64,000 nucleotides of DNA from Calocera cornea HHB12733 (taxonomy: Eukaryota; Basidiomycota; Dacrymycetes; Dacrymycetales; Dacrymycetaceae). The notes below the pieces were generated by a model. The model was not told the DNA's origin, ran no database searches, and worked only from the letters and a program-made list of their open reading frames with translations. The DNA lies in assembly GCA_001632435.1 (NCBI GenBank), contig KV423935.1, positions 204,413 through 268,412 of the forward strand, read 5' to 3'. The position numbers and the translations under genes are program-made. Positions 32,011-43,622 of the stretch are shown piece by piece; the stretch's first letter is position 1, and each line of letters starts with the position of its first letter.

Positions 32011-32730
32011 ATGTAAGATCGAAAGGCGACGAATACGCCGTGAGCTGTGCATGGCTAACTGCTTGTGAACAGGGACAGTCCGCCGAAGCAGAAGTACATT
32101 CCTCCGCACCTCCGCAACCGCGCATCTGGCACCGCCATTGCCCAGGAGCAGGCGCCGAACGTCTTCCCCGCTGCTTTCAACCGGTGCCCGTTCACCGCTA
32201 TCAATAGCATGCCTTTCTCCCGCTCAGGCTACAGACGGGACGGCTACACCGAGACGAGCATCCGGAACCGTGTTCTGGGGGGTACGACACACACGTTCGT
32301 GCGCTGTGCGTTGCCCCTTCCGGGGAGCGCCGACCATCCGGAGCTCTGGGTCGATCCCTCCGTCGCTGGCCTGCCGTGGGACGAGACGATCTGCCGGATC
32401 ATGGTGCACCTTGAGGGCCACCTGTCGCCTCCCGAAGAGCTTTGGACGCGGCATGGGTTCGACCTGCTCGCGAGCAACCAGAACCGGCGCATCCCTGTAT
32501 TCATGCAGATGCGCTCGAAGAAGTGGGAGTATAAGGGCCGGTACGAGGTTGTAGGTTGGACGGTCCATAACGGAGGGAGCGAGGAGGTACGCAGCTTCAT
32601 TATGCAGAGAGGTGAGAGCAAGAAGCCCAAGTCAGCTGAGGCATGGGCGACTGCGCTGGGCGAGGACTGGGCTTGTGTGCAAGTCCGACTCTCTGATGAT
32701 CAGTCGCTCGGAAATCCTATGGATAGCTAA
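32011..32730 (+). CDS. Conserved-looking protein of unknown function, start codon split by an intron
   Basis: The long exon 32073-32730 has no ATG at its 5' end. A strong donor GTAAGA lies at 32013 and an acceptor ACAG ends at 32072. Splicing joins AT (32011-32012) to G (32073) and makes ATG GAC AGT, giving MDSPPKQKYIPPHLRNR. The first internal Met comes only after about 50 residues, past this basic, conserved-looking N-terminus. The protein is about 219 residues long, with no signal peptide or membrane segment, and a mixed alpha/beta look (CALPLPGSADHPELWVDPS; KGRYEVVGWTVHNGG). I do not recognise a family. Its position between the MFS relic and SDR-2 suggests it was caught in, or bounds, a duplicated block. 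Confidence 0.7.
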
Positions 32731-33587
32731 TCCAGTTCCTCTCGCTTGTCCTAGTATAATTTCCGATATTTTCCCGACAAAACACGCGCTTTCCGCCAAC
32801 GTAGCGCTCCTGCAACGCATGGGTGGCATGAGTGATGCTGAGCGGAAGTCTCAGTTGCCCTTGTCGCTAGAGAATTCAACGCTGACCGTCGGGCTGAAGA
32901 GCATTATATAATCCGTGGAAATGAGATGGGCGGTTGCCCGTTCTTCAACCATGAAGGAACTCAGCCGGCTCGAGACTTCAACACAAAGTGAACCATCGGG
33001 CCGTGCAGCTTATGTAAGCCGTGGAAATACAATGGGCAGTCGGACTCTTGGGAACATGGACGTTCGTGGGCGCTCTTGGGGCCGGCCCAGGTAGAGCCCA
33101 CCGATGTTCTCCACTTCGAATGAATAGAAACGTAAGGCGCCAAGTCAACGAAGTACAAGTTCTGCAGAGTTACAGACATCTGATGCTGCAACAACACTGG
33201 CCCGCGACTGTACAGTTCCTCAGCGGGAGCATTTCGGCCGGTGTGATTGGCTGCGGCCTTGCTGTTAGGACCCTGACTCCTGCTGGCCGAGTGTTGCTGG
33301 GTGACGCGGTGTTGAATACGCCGCTGATCTTCAGCCACAACACCGACATTTCCCAAGTTCGAGACGGTTCTTGCAGCCAAATCAGCCCCTGCTGAGCAAT
33401 GACGGACTCATTCCGCCGAGAAAGGGCGTATGATTGCTTTAGGAGTTGGCGACCTGGGCATGGAAAGCCAAAATAACACCCCAACGCTGAAGTAACACCC
33501 CCGTCCGCTGTGAACCACAGCCTGGAACACCATCTGCAACCTCAGCTACTGCTAGACCGTTCCGAGTCTCCTAAGAATACCTCAACT
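32731..33587. other. Intergenic with an imperfect direct repeat
   Basis: About 860 bases. Two similar segments, near 32911-32940 and 33015-33043, share CCGTGGAAAT and a following (A)TGGGC-GT. No coding exon recognised. Confidence 0.45.
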
Positions 33588-34709
33588 ATGTTCCAGTCTC
33601 TATGGAACATATGGTATCAAATCCGCGAGATCTACCCGCCTACCTCTAAGTGGGGGGTCGAGGATATCCCCGACCTCACAGGCAAGGTCGCGCTCATCAC
33701 GGGCGGCTACGGGGGGATTGGGAAACTAATCGCCAAAGTGAGCCCTTTTTGCGCACAGTCATGCAAGATCTTATACCATAGGACTAGTATGCTCTTCAAC
33801 GCAATGCCACGGTGTACATCGCTGGACGCTCTCAAAAGAAAGCCGAAGAAGCGATCGCCGACCTGAAGCAGATCACGAAGAACGACAAGATTCATTTCCT
33901 CCAGCTCGACCTCGGTGACCTGGCTAGCGTCAAGCAAGCGGCTGCGGAGTTCCGAAGCAGTGGAGAGCGGCTCGACATACTCTTCAACAATGCGTATGTT
34001 CTCCGTGGTCTTCCGTTTCGGAGACGTGCTCATGGATGGCAGCGGCGTCATGATCCCGCCGATCGAACAGCTCACGAAGCAGGGCTACGACCTCACGTGG
34101 GGGACGAATGTCATTGGGCCGTCGTACTTCACGATGCTCCTTATTCCTGTTCTGCTTCAGTCCGCGCAAAGCACACCGGAAGGAAAGGTTCGCGTCATCA
34201 ACGTGGCGTCCAAGTGAGCAATTGAATCCTCCATCCATATACTAGTACTGACGCTGTGAAGTGCCAGCTGGTTCGCACCCAAAGATGGCATTCTCTGGGA
34301 CACGCTGAAAGGCACCGACCCCAATCGGACGAAGAAGCTCACGCCCGAAACAGCGTACGCCCAATCGAAATGGGGCAACATCGCTTTCTCCAACGAGCTC
34401 GCAAAACGCTACGGCCCGCAGGGCATCGTGAGCATCGCCGTTAACCCCGGGAGCGTACGCACAGAGGCGAACAGGCATGCGTCTCCTGGGACTAAGTGGT
34501 TCCTCGAGCATATCATACAGGGCGCGGCGGATCCCCTGGGGGCGCTGACGCCGCTGTACGCCGGGACGAGCCCGGAGGCGCTGAACATGGGGGGTGCTTA
34601 CTTCTGGCCCTGGGCAAGGGTCGGGATCCCCAGGGCGGATACCAGGGATGAGAAGCAATGGAGGAGGGTGTGGGAGAATGTTGAGGAGGCGGCGAAGCTG
34701 GTCGCTTAG
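33588..34709 (+). CDS. Short-chain dehydrogenase/reductase, intact paralog (SDR-2)
   Basis: Retinol-dehydrogenase-like SDR, NAD(P)H-dependent. The motifs are complete: TGGYGGIG (cofactor), LDLGDL, LFNNAG, Asn in GTNVIG, VINVAS, and catalytic YAQSK. C-terminus FWPWARVGIPRADTRDEKQW. Intron positions match SDR-1: after IAK, within NNA/G and in the VAS(N) codon. SDR-1 has an extra intron between VG and HAY that is absent here. The start MFQSLWNIWYQ aligns with SDR-1 (MGNFISGVNEQWQQ). The substrate is unknown. The shared gene order (MFS then SDR) with 22.7-25.8 kb suggests the pair was duplicated as a block. Confidence 0.93.
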
Positions 34710-34779
34710 ACATGTCACAGGCTGGTGCTGCACAAAACAGCTCTCACTATGCGTCTAAGTCCCTCCTGACGATTCATCA

Positions 34780-35439
34780 TCATATTGTGCTCGTTGCATT
34801 GACTGTGTGTCGGTTGCGTCCTGCCCAGTACTCCTCTTCTAGTATAGCCATGAGCACGATATCCTTCCACCCACCATCCTGCCAAACTGCGCCCTTTTTG
34901 CGCCCTTCCTCCGCAAACCCCACCTTCTGATACACCCTCCTCGCCGCCACATTACTCTCCACGACCTCCAAGCTCAGCCGGTGCATGCCGAGCTGTTCGA
35001 AAGCGTAAGGCACGAGCCAGCGCATGAGCTCGGTGCCGAGCCCGAGGTTGTGCCAGCTGGTTGAGAAGAGGAGACCGAGTTGGGCGTCGCGGTTCTTGGG
35101 AGGAACTGTGAGCAGTACGAAGCCGACTGCTCGCTGTCGTCGCTCCCACTGAATATGCTTCTCGCTCTCCTCTTTTGGCGGCTCCGGGTCGTTCCCCTCC
35201 TCATCAGGCAGTACCCGCCGAAGATGCGCAAACTCTTCCTTCACCTCAACGAATCCCGCGAATAGAGCATCTTCCAGCCACTTCTTGTTGTGCTCCCATG
35301 TGCTCGGCCCCGGTGGCACTACATACCCGAACGTGGAGGAGGAGAGGACCGCGTACTCCGAGCGGATTCGCAGCCAGGCTGGGCCGTCGGAGGTGTCGAC
35401 GGCGCGAATCTGGAGACGAGCGGTGCGGGCGAAGAACAT
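34780..35439 (-). CDS. GNAT-family N-acetyltransferase (GNAT-1)
   Basis: An intronless 219-residue acetyl-CoA-dependent acetyltransferase of the RimJ/RimL-like group. It shows LGTELMRWLVPYAFEQLGMHRLSLEVVESN, the acetyl-CoA-binding and C-terminal helix region, then VYQKVGFAEEGRKKG, the typical RimL-type ending. The substrate (amine, protein or small metabolite) is not predictable. It is convergent with SDR-2 (70 bases apart). It belongs to the same broad group as the genes at 54264 and 55327 and the fragment at 62910. Confidence 0.9.
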   Translation of the reverse strand: MFFARTARLQIRAVDTSDGPAWLRIRSEYAVLSSSTFGYVVPPGPSTWEHNKKWLEDALFAGFVEVKEEFAHLRRVLPDEEGNDPEPPKEESEKHIQWERRQRAVGFVLLTVPPKNRDAQLGLLFSTSWHNLGLGTELMRWLVPYAFEQLGMHRLSLEVVESNVAARRVYQKVGFAEEGRKKGAVWQDGGWKDIVLMAILEEEYWAGRNRHTVNATSTI

Positions 35440-35704
35440 TCCAGCCAGGAAACTGAGTCTATTGCACTTGAGCCCCGACTGATATTACTGCGTAAGTACA
35501 TACATTGTGTGGATTAATGTGGACTGTGGCGGTTGGTCGACAAGTCAGGAGGATGTTGCATTCTCCAGGGCGCCAGGGCGGGACGCGTCAAAAAGACTAG
35601 CGCTCACCATCAAGGCCCTACAGTAACATTCTTGCTTCCCGCCACTCCATCAACTGGACCAAGGCACTCATTCAGCACCGTTCGAGTACATCCCTTGAAA
35701 AAAT

Positions 35705-37069
35705 ATGGCCCACCGTGATTCAAGAGTCGTATTTGGTGCGTTCTCAACTACAGGGTGCTGGAGTAGCCGCTGAAGGGTTTTGCAGTGGGCAACATCCCCT
35801 ATGGCATGACAGAGGTATGCACTACCAGTGACGTCCTCTATCGGTAGACTGAACGTAGTGCAGGAAGCGCTCATTGAGGTGTTCCGAACTGTTGGGCCTG
35901 TTGTCGGCTTCAGGTATGTGCAGTACTGTCCTGGTGTCTGGAACAAGTGCCAACGGCCGATAGACTGGTGTTCGATCGTGAGACGGGCAAGCCGAAGGGT
36001 TATGGCTTCTGCGAGTTCCCAGGTACGCGCATTTGTATTGGCCCATGATCCCGTCTCACATGCGGGTATAGATCACGAAACAGCTATGTCTGCCGTGCGT
36101 AATCTACACGGATATGAAGTGCAGGGCCGTCCCCTCCGCGTCGACATCGCCGAGTCCGACCCCATGGTAGAAGGCAAAACAACTCAACACGGTGAGATCA
36201 AGGACCGCGATCGGCCTGACCACGGCCCCGCCGGAGGGCACGGGAGCCGCTGGGGCCCACCAAAGGCCAACGACTTCAAGAATGACTTTGCAAACTTCAT
36301 GAATGACTTGCCGGGAGGTGTGGCCGTGCCTATGGGGAAGAACTCGCTCGACATCATCAGCCAGGCGCTGGCGAGTATCCCCCATGCACAGCTGATGCAG
36401 ACGCTGAGCCAAATGAAGGTACGCAAGTGCGAGGCGAAGGTGAAATGCTGGTGAACGTCATACAGGCGTATGTCTCCAACTACCCGGATCGTGCACGAGC
36501 GCTGTTGGTTGCCCACCCGCAGCTGTCGTACGCGTTCTTCCAGGCCATGCTCATGAACAAGATCGTGGACCCTGCCATCCTCGAGGTACGTCTCCGCACC
36601 CCTGAAATGAATTTCACGCATCCTGACACATCATTCCAGCGCATGCTAAACGCGACAACACAAGCTGCTGCTCCTCCCCCTGCTCCGATGCCCGTCCAGC
36701 CGCCTCCGCAGCAACCATACTCCTACCCACCGCCTATGCAGCCAGCCGCGTACGCACCACCCCCTCAGTCGTACTATGGCATGCCGCCACCCCAGCCCGT
36801 ACCGCAGGCCATGCCACCTCCCCCTGCGCCTTTGGCCGCGGATCAACGGGTATGTCCTCGTGTAGTAGCTTTGATGTTCTGTACTGAGCTACGGGGTAGG
36901 CCATGTTGATGCAGGTTCTCTCACTGTCGCAGGATCAGGTGAACGCGTTGCCTCCCCCCGAGCGGGCAGCCATCATGCAGTTGGTAAGTTCCTTACATAC
37001 ACCGTCAAACCCGATGATCTCATTAGATGCCAATAGCGGAGCCAGTTCGCCGGTGTACTACAGCAATAG
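35705..37069 (+). CDS. CSTF2: mRNA 3'-end processing factor CstF-64 (Rna15-like)
   Basis: Nuclear RNA-binding subunit of the cleavage stimulation factor / CF IA, which recognises U/GU-rich elements downstream of poly(A) sites. The RRM spans about residues 8-85, with RNP2 VFVGNI and RNP1 KGYGFCEF, restored by four small introns. The hinge, which binds CstF-77/symplekin-type partners, is DIISQALASIPHAQLMQTLSQ...AFFQAMLMNK. A Pro/Gln/Tyr-rich linker follows, then the C-terminal three-helix domain (MLMQVLSLSQDQVNALPPPER). The end exon reads SQFAGVLQQ and stops at 37069. Start MAHRDSRVVF is separated from the RRM by a GTGCGT intron. It is convergent with the threonyl-tRNA synthetase, 65 bases apart. 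Confidence 0.93.
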
Positions 37070-37134
37070 ATCTACGTATACGACCAGCTTACTTTCCTAC
37101 ATTGCAATGTACCAGTAGTTCTCATGCACCCGCT

Positions 37135-40009
37135 TCACAAGAGCTTGTTCTCCAGGCGGCGCTCCTTCTTGAGCGCCACCGTCTTCTCGAGGAAGGCATC
37201 GAAGGGGATGACCTCGCCACGGTTCTTTGTAGCCTGGTCGTCGCGGTTGCGCACATTGACCGACTTGCCTTCAAACTCATCTTGACCGACGACTGTGCTC
37301 CTATCAGCGTAAGGGCCAAGTTTGTGCCAAAATACTGCTTACTAAGAATAAAGTTCCATTGGCCAACCTCTGCATTGCGGACCTTCTTTTGGAGGGTCTC
37401 CGGACCAAGGTCAGCCTCGGCGAACAGACCAGCGTCCCAGAGCTTCTTGGCGACCTCGCTGGCGTAGTCATACTGCACGCGAATGTAAGTGACTGGAATG
37501 TGAATAATAACGTGGTTGCTTACGAAGGGCAAAGCGACCGGGATGACAAGGCACTGACGCGGGGACAGCCAGAACGGCCACTTGCCAGCAAAGTGCTCAG
37601 TCAAAATAGCAATAAACCGCTCCAGACTGCCATAGATGGCACGATGAATCATCACAGGTCGATTTTGCAACTGGGTCTCGTCGTTTTCGGGTCCACGGTA
37701 CTTGAGCTCGAACCGCTCAGGCATCTGGAAGTCGAGCTGAATTGTGGCGCATTGATGCTGACGACGCAGAGCATCCTCGATGGTGATATCGATCTTGGGT
37801 CCATAGAACGCTCCATCGCCAGGGTTGAGTTCCCACTTGCCTGGCACGAACTCATTCAGAGACTCCTCGAGTTGCTGCATCCATGCATTCAGTAAACAAA
37901 CAGAACAGGTTGCGTTCGCACACACCTTCTCAGCCGTATTCCATGTCTCAATCTTTCCGAGGTAGTTGTCAGGCCGTGTAGACAGCTTGAGCTTGAATGT
38001 GAAACCGAATGTGCCGTACATATGCTGCAAGAAGTCGAAGCAGCCAGCGATCTCTTGCTGAATCTGTGTTCGCGATGAGCTAACGCAACGAAGAACGTCA
38101 TAAGCGCAACCGACCTGACTTGGCATGCAGAAAATGTGAGCATCATCCTGCTGGAACCGCCGAACTCGTGTCAATCCAGACAGGGCACCGGATGCTTCAT
38201 TACGATGTAGAACACCGAAATCGGCAAGTCGGAGCGGAAGCTCCTTGTAGCTGCGGTCACGGCTGTCGAAGATCAGGCAGTGGCCTGGACAGTTCATCGG
38301 CTTCAAGCCGAACTTCTCCTTGTCAACTTCCAGCGTGAACATGTCGTCCTGATACTTCTGCCAATGACCTGACTTCTCCCACAGCTTCGAGTTAAACATG
38401 TTGGGGGAGATGACTTCCGTGAAGCCACGTTGCAGATATTGGCTCTGGCGGTAAGCATCAGCCTGGCGATCACATCCAGGATCTTTCAACATACCCTTGA
38501 GAAGTCCTGCAGCGTGTTGTATATCCTCGCACCATGGGGAAGGAAGAAAGCGCTGCCCGGGCTCATCTCATGGAAGAAGAAGAGCTCTTGTTCCTACGCA
38601 CCGGGTCAGACAAGCTAAGAAGCCTTTAACATGTGTCACATACCTTGCCAATCTTTCGGTGATCGCGCTTAGCGGCCTCCTCCAGGAAGTGTTTGTACTC
38701 TGTCAATTGCTTTGTATCCGGGAAAGAGATGCCGTAGATGCGTTGCAGCGAGTCGTTCTTCGAATCACCAAGGAAGTATGACGATGAGTTCTGCTGGACT
38801 GTTAGCTTGTCTTATGGCACTGTTCTGCATATATGCGTACCTTTGTGACCATGAACGCCTTGATCTTTCCTGTGTGAGGGATGTGGGGCCCGACACAAAG
38901 GTCGATCATAGGGCCGCAGCGGTACACGGTGGTGGATGTGCCATCGGGAATTTTGGACTTGATGAGCTCAAGCTTGTACTTGTTATACTATTATCTCAAA
39001 TGTCAGAAGATGTAGGACGTGCATGAAGATAAATATATGCATACATGGAACATCTTAAGCAGCGTCTCCTTCGGGACGACCAATCGCTCGAACTTTTGGC
39101 GGTCCTTCACAGCGCTTTTGGCGATGGTCTCCAGTGCAGAATAGTCACCGGATTGGACGGCCCTGCATGCTTGAATCAGCATGTGCTTGTTCAGAGAGAA
39201 CAATTTACGCACCTCTCCTCCATCGACATCTCGTAGAAGAACCCCTCATCTGTGGGAGGCCCGATGCAAAGGCGGCAGCCGTAATGTCTCTCGGCGGCTT
39301 CTCCCAGGACATGGGCGGAGGAGTGCCAAAATACCTGCTGGCCTACCTCAGAGCATGAGATACGCTTCCTACTTCATTAGTACTCATGACTTACCTTCCT
39401 TATCTTCGAATGTCAAAAGCTGGAGAGTGCACGACCCTTCCAGCGGGCGCAGGAGATCCCAGAGATGGCCATCGACCTAGAGCTGGTTTCAGACGCCGTT
39501 ATGGCAACATTGGAGATGGGATGCCGACCTTAGCAATGACGACCTTCTCCGATAAGCTCTTAGAGATGTCCTCTGCGATCTTCATTGGTGTCGTCTCCCA
39601 GCTCAGACCCTGCTTTACGGTTCCGTCCTTCAAGGTGATGTGGATCTCCTGACGAGGTTGTTCTGCGATACAGCACATTGGTCACGGGCGCTCCTTGATG
39701 ATGAGCGCAATAACGTACTAGCGTAGAACTCGTCCTGCTCGGCCTTGAGCTTGTTCCACATGTCGATTCGCTCCTGGATGTACCCAGGCGGCGGGGTCAT
39801 CTGTGCAACTGTTAGCACACTCTCGCTGATTCGAACGCCAAATCTCTCACCTCAAGGGGCACTTTGGCATCCGACACTGGCGCCTTGTCCTTCTTGCCCT
39901 TTGCCTGCTTGGGCGCATTGTTCGCGGGCGCAACCTTCGCCGGCTCGCTGGTGGACTGAACGGGGTGAGGCGCCGAGGATATGCCTGTCGCAGCGCTTTC
40001 GGACGCCAT
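37135..40009 (-). CDS. THS1: Threonyl-tRNA synthetase
   Basis: Class II synthetase charging tRNA-Thr in the cytosol. A Lys/Ala-rich leader ([12 protein letters not shown]...KKDKAPVSD) is followed by a TGS segment ([18 protein letters not shown]). The editing domain contains [14 protein letters not shown] and [14 protein letters not shown]. The catalytic domain has the zinc/Thr-binding MNCPGHC, motif 2 ([19 protein letters not shown]) and motif 3 ([18 protein letters not shown]). The C-terminal anticodon-binding domain ends [15 protein letters not shown]. At least ten short introns are needed. One near 37289-37348 restores NFILIVGQDEF. The leader has no clear mitochondrial character, but an alternative start cannot be excluded. 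Confidence 0.95.
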
Positions 40010-40645
40010 ATTTCTGTATCTGGGAAGCAGGGACAGCCGTGCAGACGGGATAGAGGATATGATACGAGGCTTTGTGAGGAGTGGGCAGTGCGTCGCGAGG
40101 TTGATGATACGCCTTCGCATGCACGGACGAGTCAGGCAGGCGAAAAGGCGGAGCGCGTCGTGCGCGGCGAGTCGACCGTCGTCCCTTGCCAGCGCCACTT
40201 CACTGCACCAGATGTTTACCCCACGAACTTGAAAGCCCACGAGAGCCCATGACAACGCGCCTGTCTACCTATGTAATTCGAGTCATGCTCTCGCCTGCCA
40301 TAGCCTGAAGACGATCGACACAATCAATCCGGAGCTCAACGGGTGAGAAGCTGCACCACATGCCGCCGGCGAACTGGGCAGCCCGCAAACCGACAGGTCC
40401 CTCCACCTCACTGGACGTCTGACTTTCCACTGTACCCTGTCGGCACCCCACAACTACAACTTCCCTGTTAACACCCTTTAGCTGCATATCGCACTAGGTG
40501 CAGGCATTTGAGAATGAGTTCAATATCTGTCGTTACAGCCTCCTAAAGCGACCGTACAAAAGAGAAAGCGGTGACTCGTCTGCTACGTTATACATCTCAT
40601 GCAGCGGTATACGTACGCATGTACATACTATACTACCCGTCGCGC
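40010..40645. other. Intergenic
   Basis: Promoter of the synthetase gene and 3' flank of FTR1-B. A 72-codon ATG frame on the minus strand (40269-40487) shows no recognisable motif and is not called. Confidence 0.5.
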
Positions 40646-42043
40646 TCAGGCAGGGGACTCGACCGAGGCCTTTTCGTCCGAGTTGACGCTGGCGCTCTCT
40701 GCGCGCGCGCGCTCGGCCAGGCGCACCTGCCGCTCGCGGTACGCCTTGGACTTTACGCCCAGGACGTGCCCGCGGCCCTCGGCCCACTTCATGTACCCCA
40801 GGATCAGGATGACGAGGATCCAGAAGCCGCAATAGGCGACGATCGTCCCGACCGTCGCGGTGTTGTTCCAGCCGAGGCTATCCCCATGGTCAGCTAGGTT
40901 GCCTAAGAGGTGGGAAAATATGCTTACATGGCGTTGAAGATGGACCAGCCACCGCCGGTCTGGGTGTTCTCGGGGTTTCCGTACGTCAGATGCCACACCG
41001 CGCCGTGGACGTTGTAGGAGCCCGGGCCGTCACCGAGCTCCTCAACATCGGCACCGACACCCTGGTTGAAGACGAAGGTCTGGAAGTAGCCGACGGCGCG
41101 GGAGAAGAGACCGGCGCCGACGAGGAAGAGGATGCAGGTGGAGACGATGAGGAAGTAGCGGATCGCGAGGACGGCACCACCCTTGTAGATGAAGTAGGCT
41201 GTTGTGTCCATTTAATCGCTGTCTCGTGTGTTCGAAGCGAATTCAACTCACAAACAAGGCCACCGCACATGAGACCAACGACGACGGCCAGCGGGATGGA
41301 CTTGGCGCTCTCGGAGAGGGAGACACCGCCGACGAACACAATAGCCTCAAGACCCTCACGGAGCACGGTGATCATGGGCAGAAGCAGGAGCGCGTACTTG
41401 CCACCGCGGCCGGAGCGGTCGCCGTCGCCCTTGCGGAAAGCGTGGGAGAGGTGAACCCGCCACTTGGCGGAGGAGCCCTCGAGCTTCAGGAACGCGATAC
41501 CCATGGCGAGGATGAGACCGGCGGCGAGGAGGGAGAAGGCACCCTCCCAGGCATCCTCAGTCTTTGCCCACAGATCCTGGAGCTTGGTGTAGAACTAGCA
41601 CGGGCCAATGAGAATAGCGCTGAAAGGGGACCGAGGTACCACTTACGACAGCGATGAAGGCGGCGCCAATGCAGAGTGCGATACCGAAACCGATGCCAGT
41701 GCCGAGCCAGATCTGTATGACGAGCTTGCGGTAGAGCTGCTTGTCCGAGAGAGCCATCACCTCCTCCTCGGGGACAGGAAGCTCGGCCGGGACGGACCCG
41801 GTGGCGTCCACATTCTCCTCTGTGGGCGCAGTGACGGTGGTAGCGGTGGTGGTGGGGAGCTTCTCGCCCTTCTTCCCGAGCACTAATTGCTTGACCTGTC
41901 CCGGAGCGGTAAGCCAAGGGTTGCGCCAAGCCCAATGGGCGACGTACGAAGGAGAGGAGGATGGAGACGATGATGCCTGCCTCGATGGATTCACGGAGGA
42001 TGATGAGGAAAATGGGGACGGAGAAGACGTCCTGGGCTCCCAT
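40646..42043 (-). CDS. FTR1: High-affinity iron permease FTR1, copy B
   Basis: Same family as copy A and very similar along its length. It starts MGAQDVFSVPIFLIILR. The Arg-Glu-x-x-Glu motifs read RESIE and REGLE (copy A: RETIE and REGIE). Shared stretches include FYTKLQDLWAKTEDAW, SAKWRVHLSHAF, FNQGVGADVEELGDGPGSYN and GWNNTATVG. The intron after ILLSF is conserved. The C-terminal tail is shorter and more acidic. A second exon block encodes a cytosolic loop with a Val/Thr/Ala-rich stretch between the first two membrane regions. No ferroxidase gene is adjacent. Confidence 0.93.
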
Positions 42044-43622
42044 TGTTGCTGTTGACTGGCAAGGGGTGTTGGGGGGGAAGAGCCGCTGTGAAGGGAGGCC
42101 GAACAAGGGGGGTGCTCCTGGGGAGGAGGGCCGGTCGGAATGGGGGGCTCTTTTATCTGTGGGCGATGCGACTGCCAATCTTGATCTGATAAACGGTAAA
42201 CTTCTCATCCCTTCGGGCGTCCTTTCCGAGCCGGGACGGCCGGCGGGAAGCGCCGCACGCGGGGACCCCAAAAAGACGGAGGAAGACGAGGGGGGAGCGC
42301 ATTTCGCCCACAGTCATTTCCCGCGGGAAGGTGGGGCGAGGGAGCGTTCCGATCGCCGTTCGGACATGTCCGGTGGAGCGGCGGGAGCAGATGTGCCTCG
42401 ACTTTGATGGCCGAGGGAGCCCGGGCGCCCTGAAGAGTGAATGGGGTCCCGGGGTGCGCCACGCTGGCCTTGTCGCAGATCGCTCTTATTTGATAAGATG
42501 GAGGGCCGAACCGCGCTGCACCGAAGACGCCCGATATGGATAATCAGATCATATCTGTGCCCTCCATCGCCTGCTCCGTCCCGCTTCATTCGCACCCCTT
42601 GCGGACCGAACGAAGCCCGGAACGCCTCATAAGGAAGTACACGACACTAATTTAAGCCCGCCTCGCTGCCCGCCGTGCGGCCCACCATCGCGAACCCGCT
42701 TCAAGGCTGTCCCGCCCTCCCGTTCCCGACGTGCCTGGCGACGCCCTCGACATTCCACGACCAATCCTCGCCGTGCGGATGGCACGATGCACAATTCTCA
42801 CCTTACTTATGGAGCAGAAAGCTCTCCGCCGTACTCCTCGCCCCACCAGAACCGATCACCGACCGTCGCTTAGCCCGACTTCTATCGTGCCATCCCATAG
42901 AAGTCGCACTTATTCCTCGTCCGGTACGAGAGCGCTGGTCGCATTGCAAAGCTTCACCTGCTTCTTGGGGATGGACGCAGCTCTCCAGTTATTTTTACTC
43001 CTGCTAGTTGGAGAACCGGCTCATACATCGCCCTCTCTTGTACTCTTACAATGCACCATACCTACCCAGTTGTCGTTCCATCGTCCTCTTACATGCACGA
43101 CGCGATGTCCCGACAAGCGCCTTGAACCGGGCTTTGTCAACCGTGCGGGTTTACCGCCGATCCCCCTTCCCGGCACGTCGCCCACAAAGGCACCGGATCT
43201 CTCCGCGGACGGACGCTGGGGCGGAGCGCGGCACGCCCCGCTGGTGTTGATTGAGTAGCGCGGGACAGCTCGGCAGTGAGACACCCGTTGGAGGGCCCGC
43301 CCGGCCATCATAATGTCCCTCGCCAGGCAATTGATTCAGGGGCTCTGGCCCGGAGCGTGAATATCTATTGCTGATAAGCATGTGGCGATGAGACTCGCCA
43401 GAAAGCACATGAAGGTGCAGCCAGGACTGCATAATGGGCGCGGAACGGATGCTGTATATGCACAACAATAATGCCTCACATCACGCGGATGCATATTTTC
43501 GGGCAGCCAAGACTAACAAGACTCGGAGGGCGCAGTCCGAAATGTCGCGATCGCGGGGAGCAAATTTGAGCCTTGAGCGTCTGCGTCCCGCTTTGCCAAG
43601 GGAATTGCGCGTTCGACTACGA
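42044..43622. other. Long intergenic stretch, FTR1-B promoter
   Basis: About 1.6 kb upstream of FTR1-B and downstream of the cofactor C gene. It carries several GATA-type motifs. The 175-codon frame at 42731-43258 has low-complexity content and no motif, and is not called. Confidence 0.5.
42184..42192 (+). promoter_or_regulatory. Candidate iron-responsive GATA site ATCTGATAA
   Basis: ATCTGATAA matches the extended fungal iron-repressor consensus ATCWGATAA exactly. It lies about 145 bases upstream of the FTR1-B start. Nearby GATA cores occur at about 42151-42158 (TTTATCTG) and 42488-42496 (TTTGATAAG). Regulation by a Sre1-type factor is inferred from the consensus. Confidence 0.6.

Noticed and set aside
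40269..40487. 72-codon minus-strand frame with ATG
   Set aside because: No family resemblance or exon partners; too short to support alone.
42731..43258. 175-codon open frame upstream of FTR1-B
   Set aside because: Low-complexity content with no motif, in a region that behaves like promoter; a chance frame is likelier.
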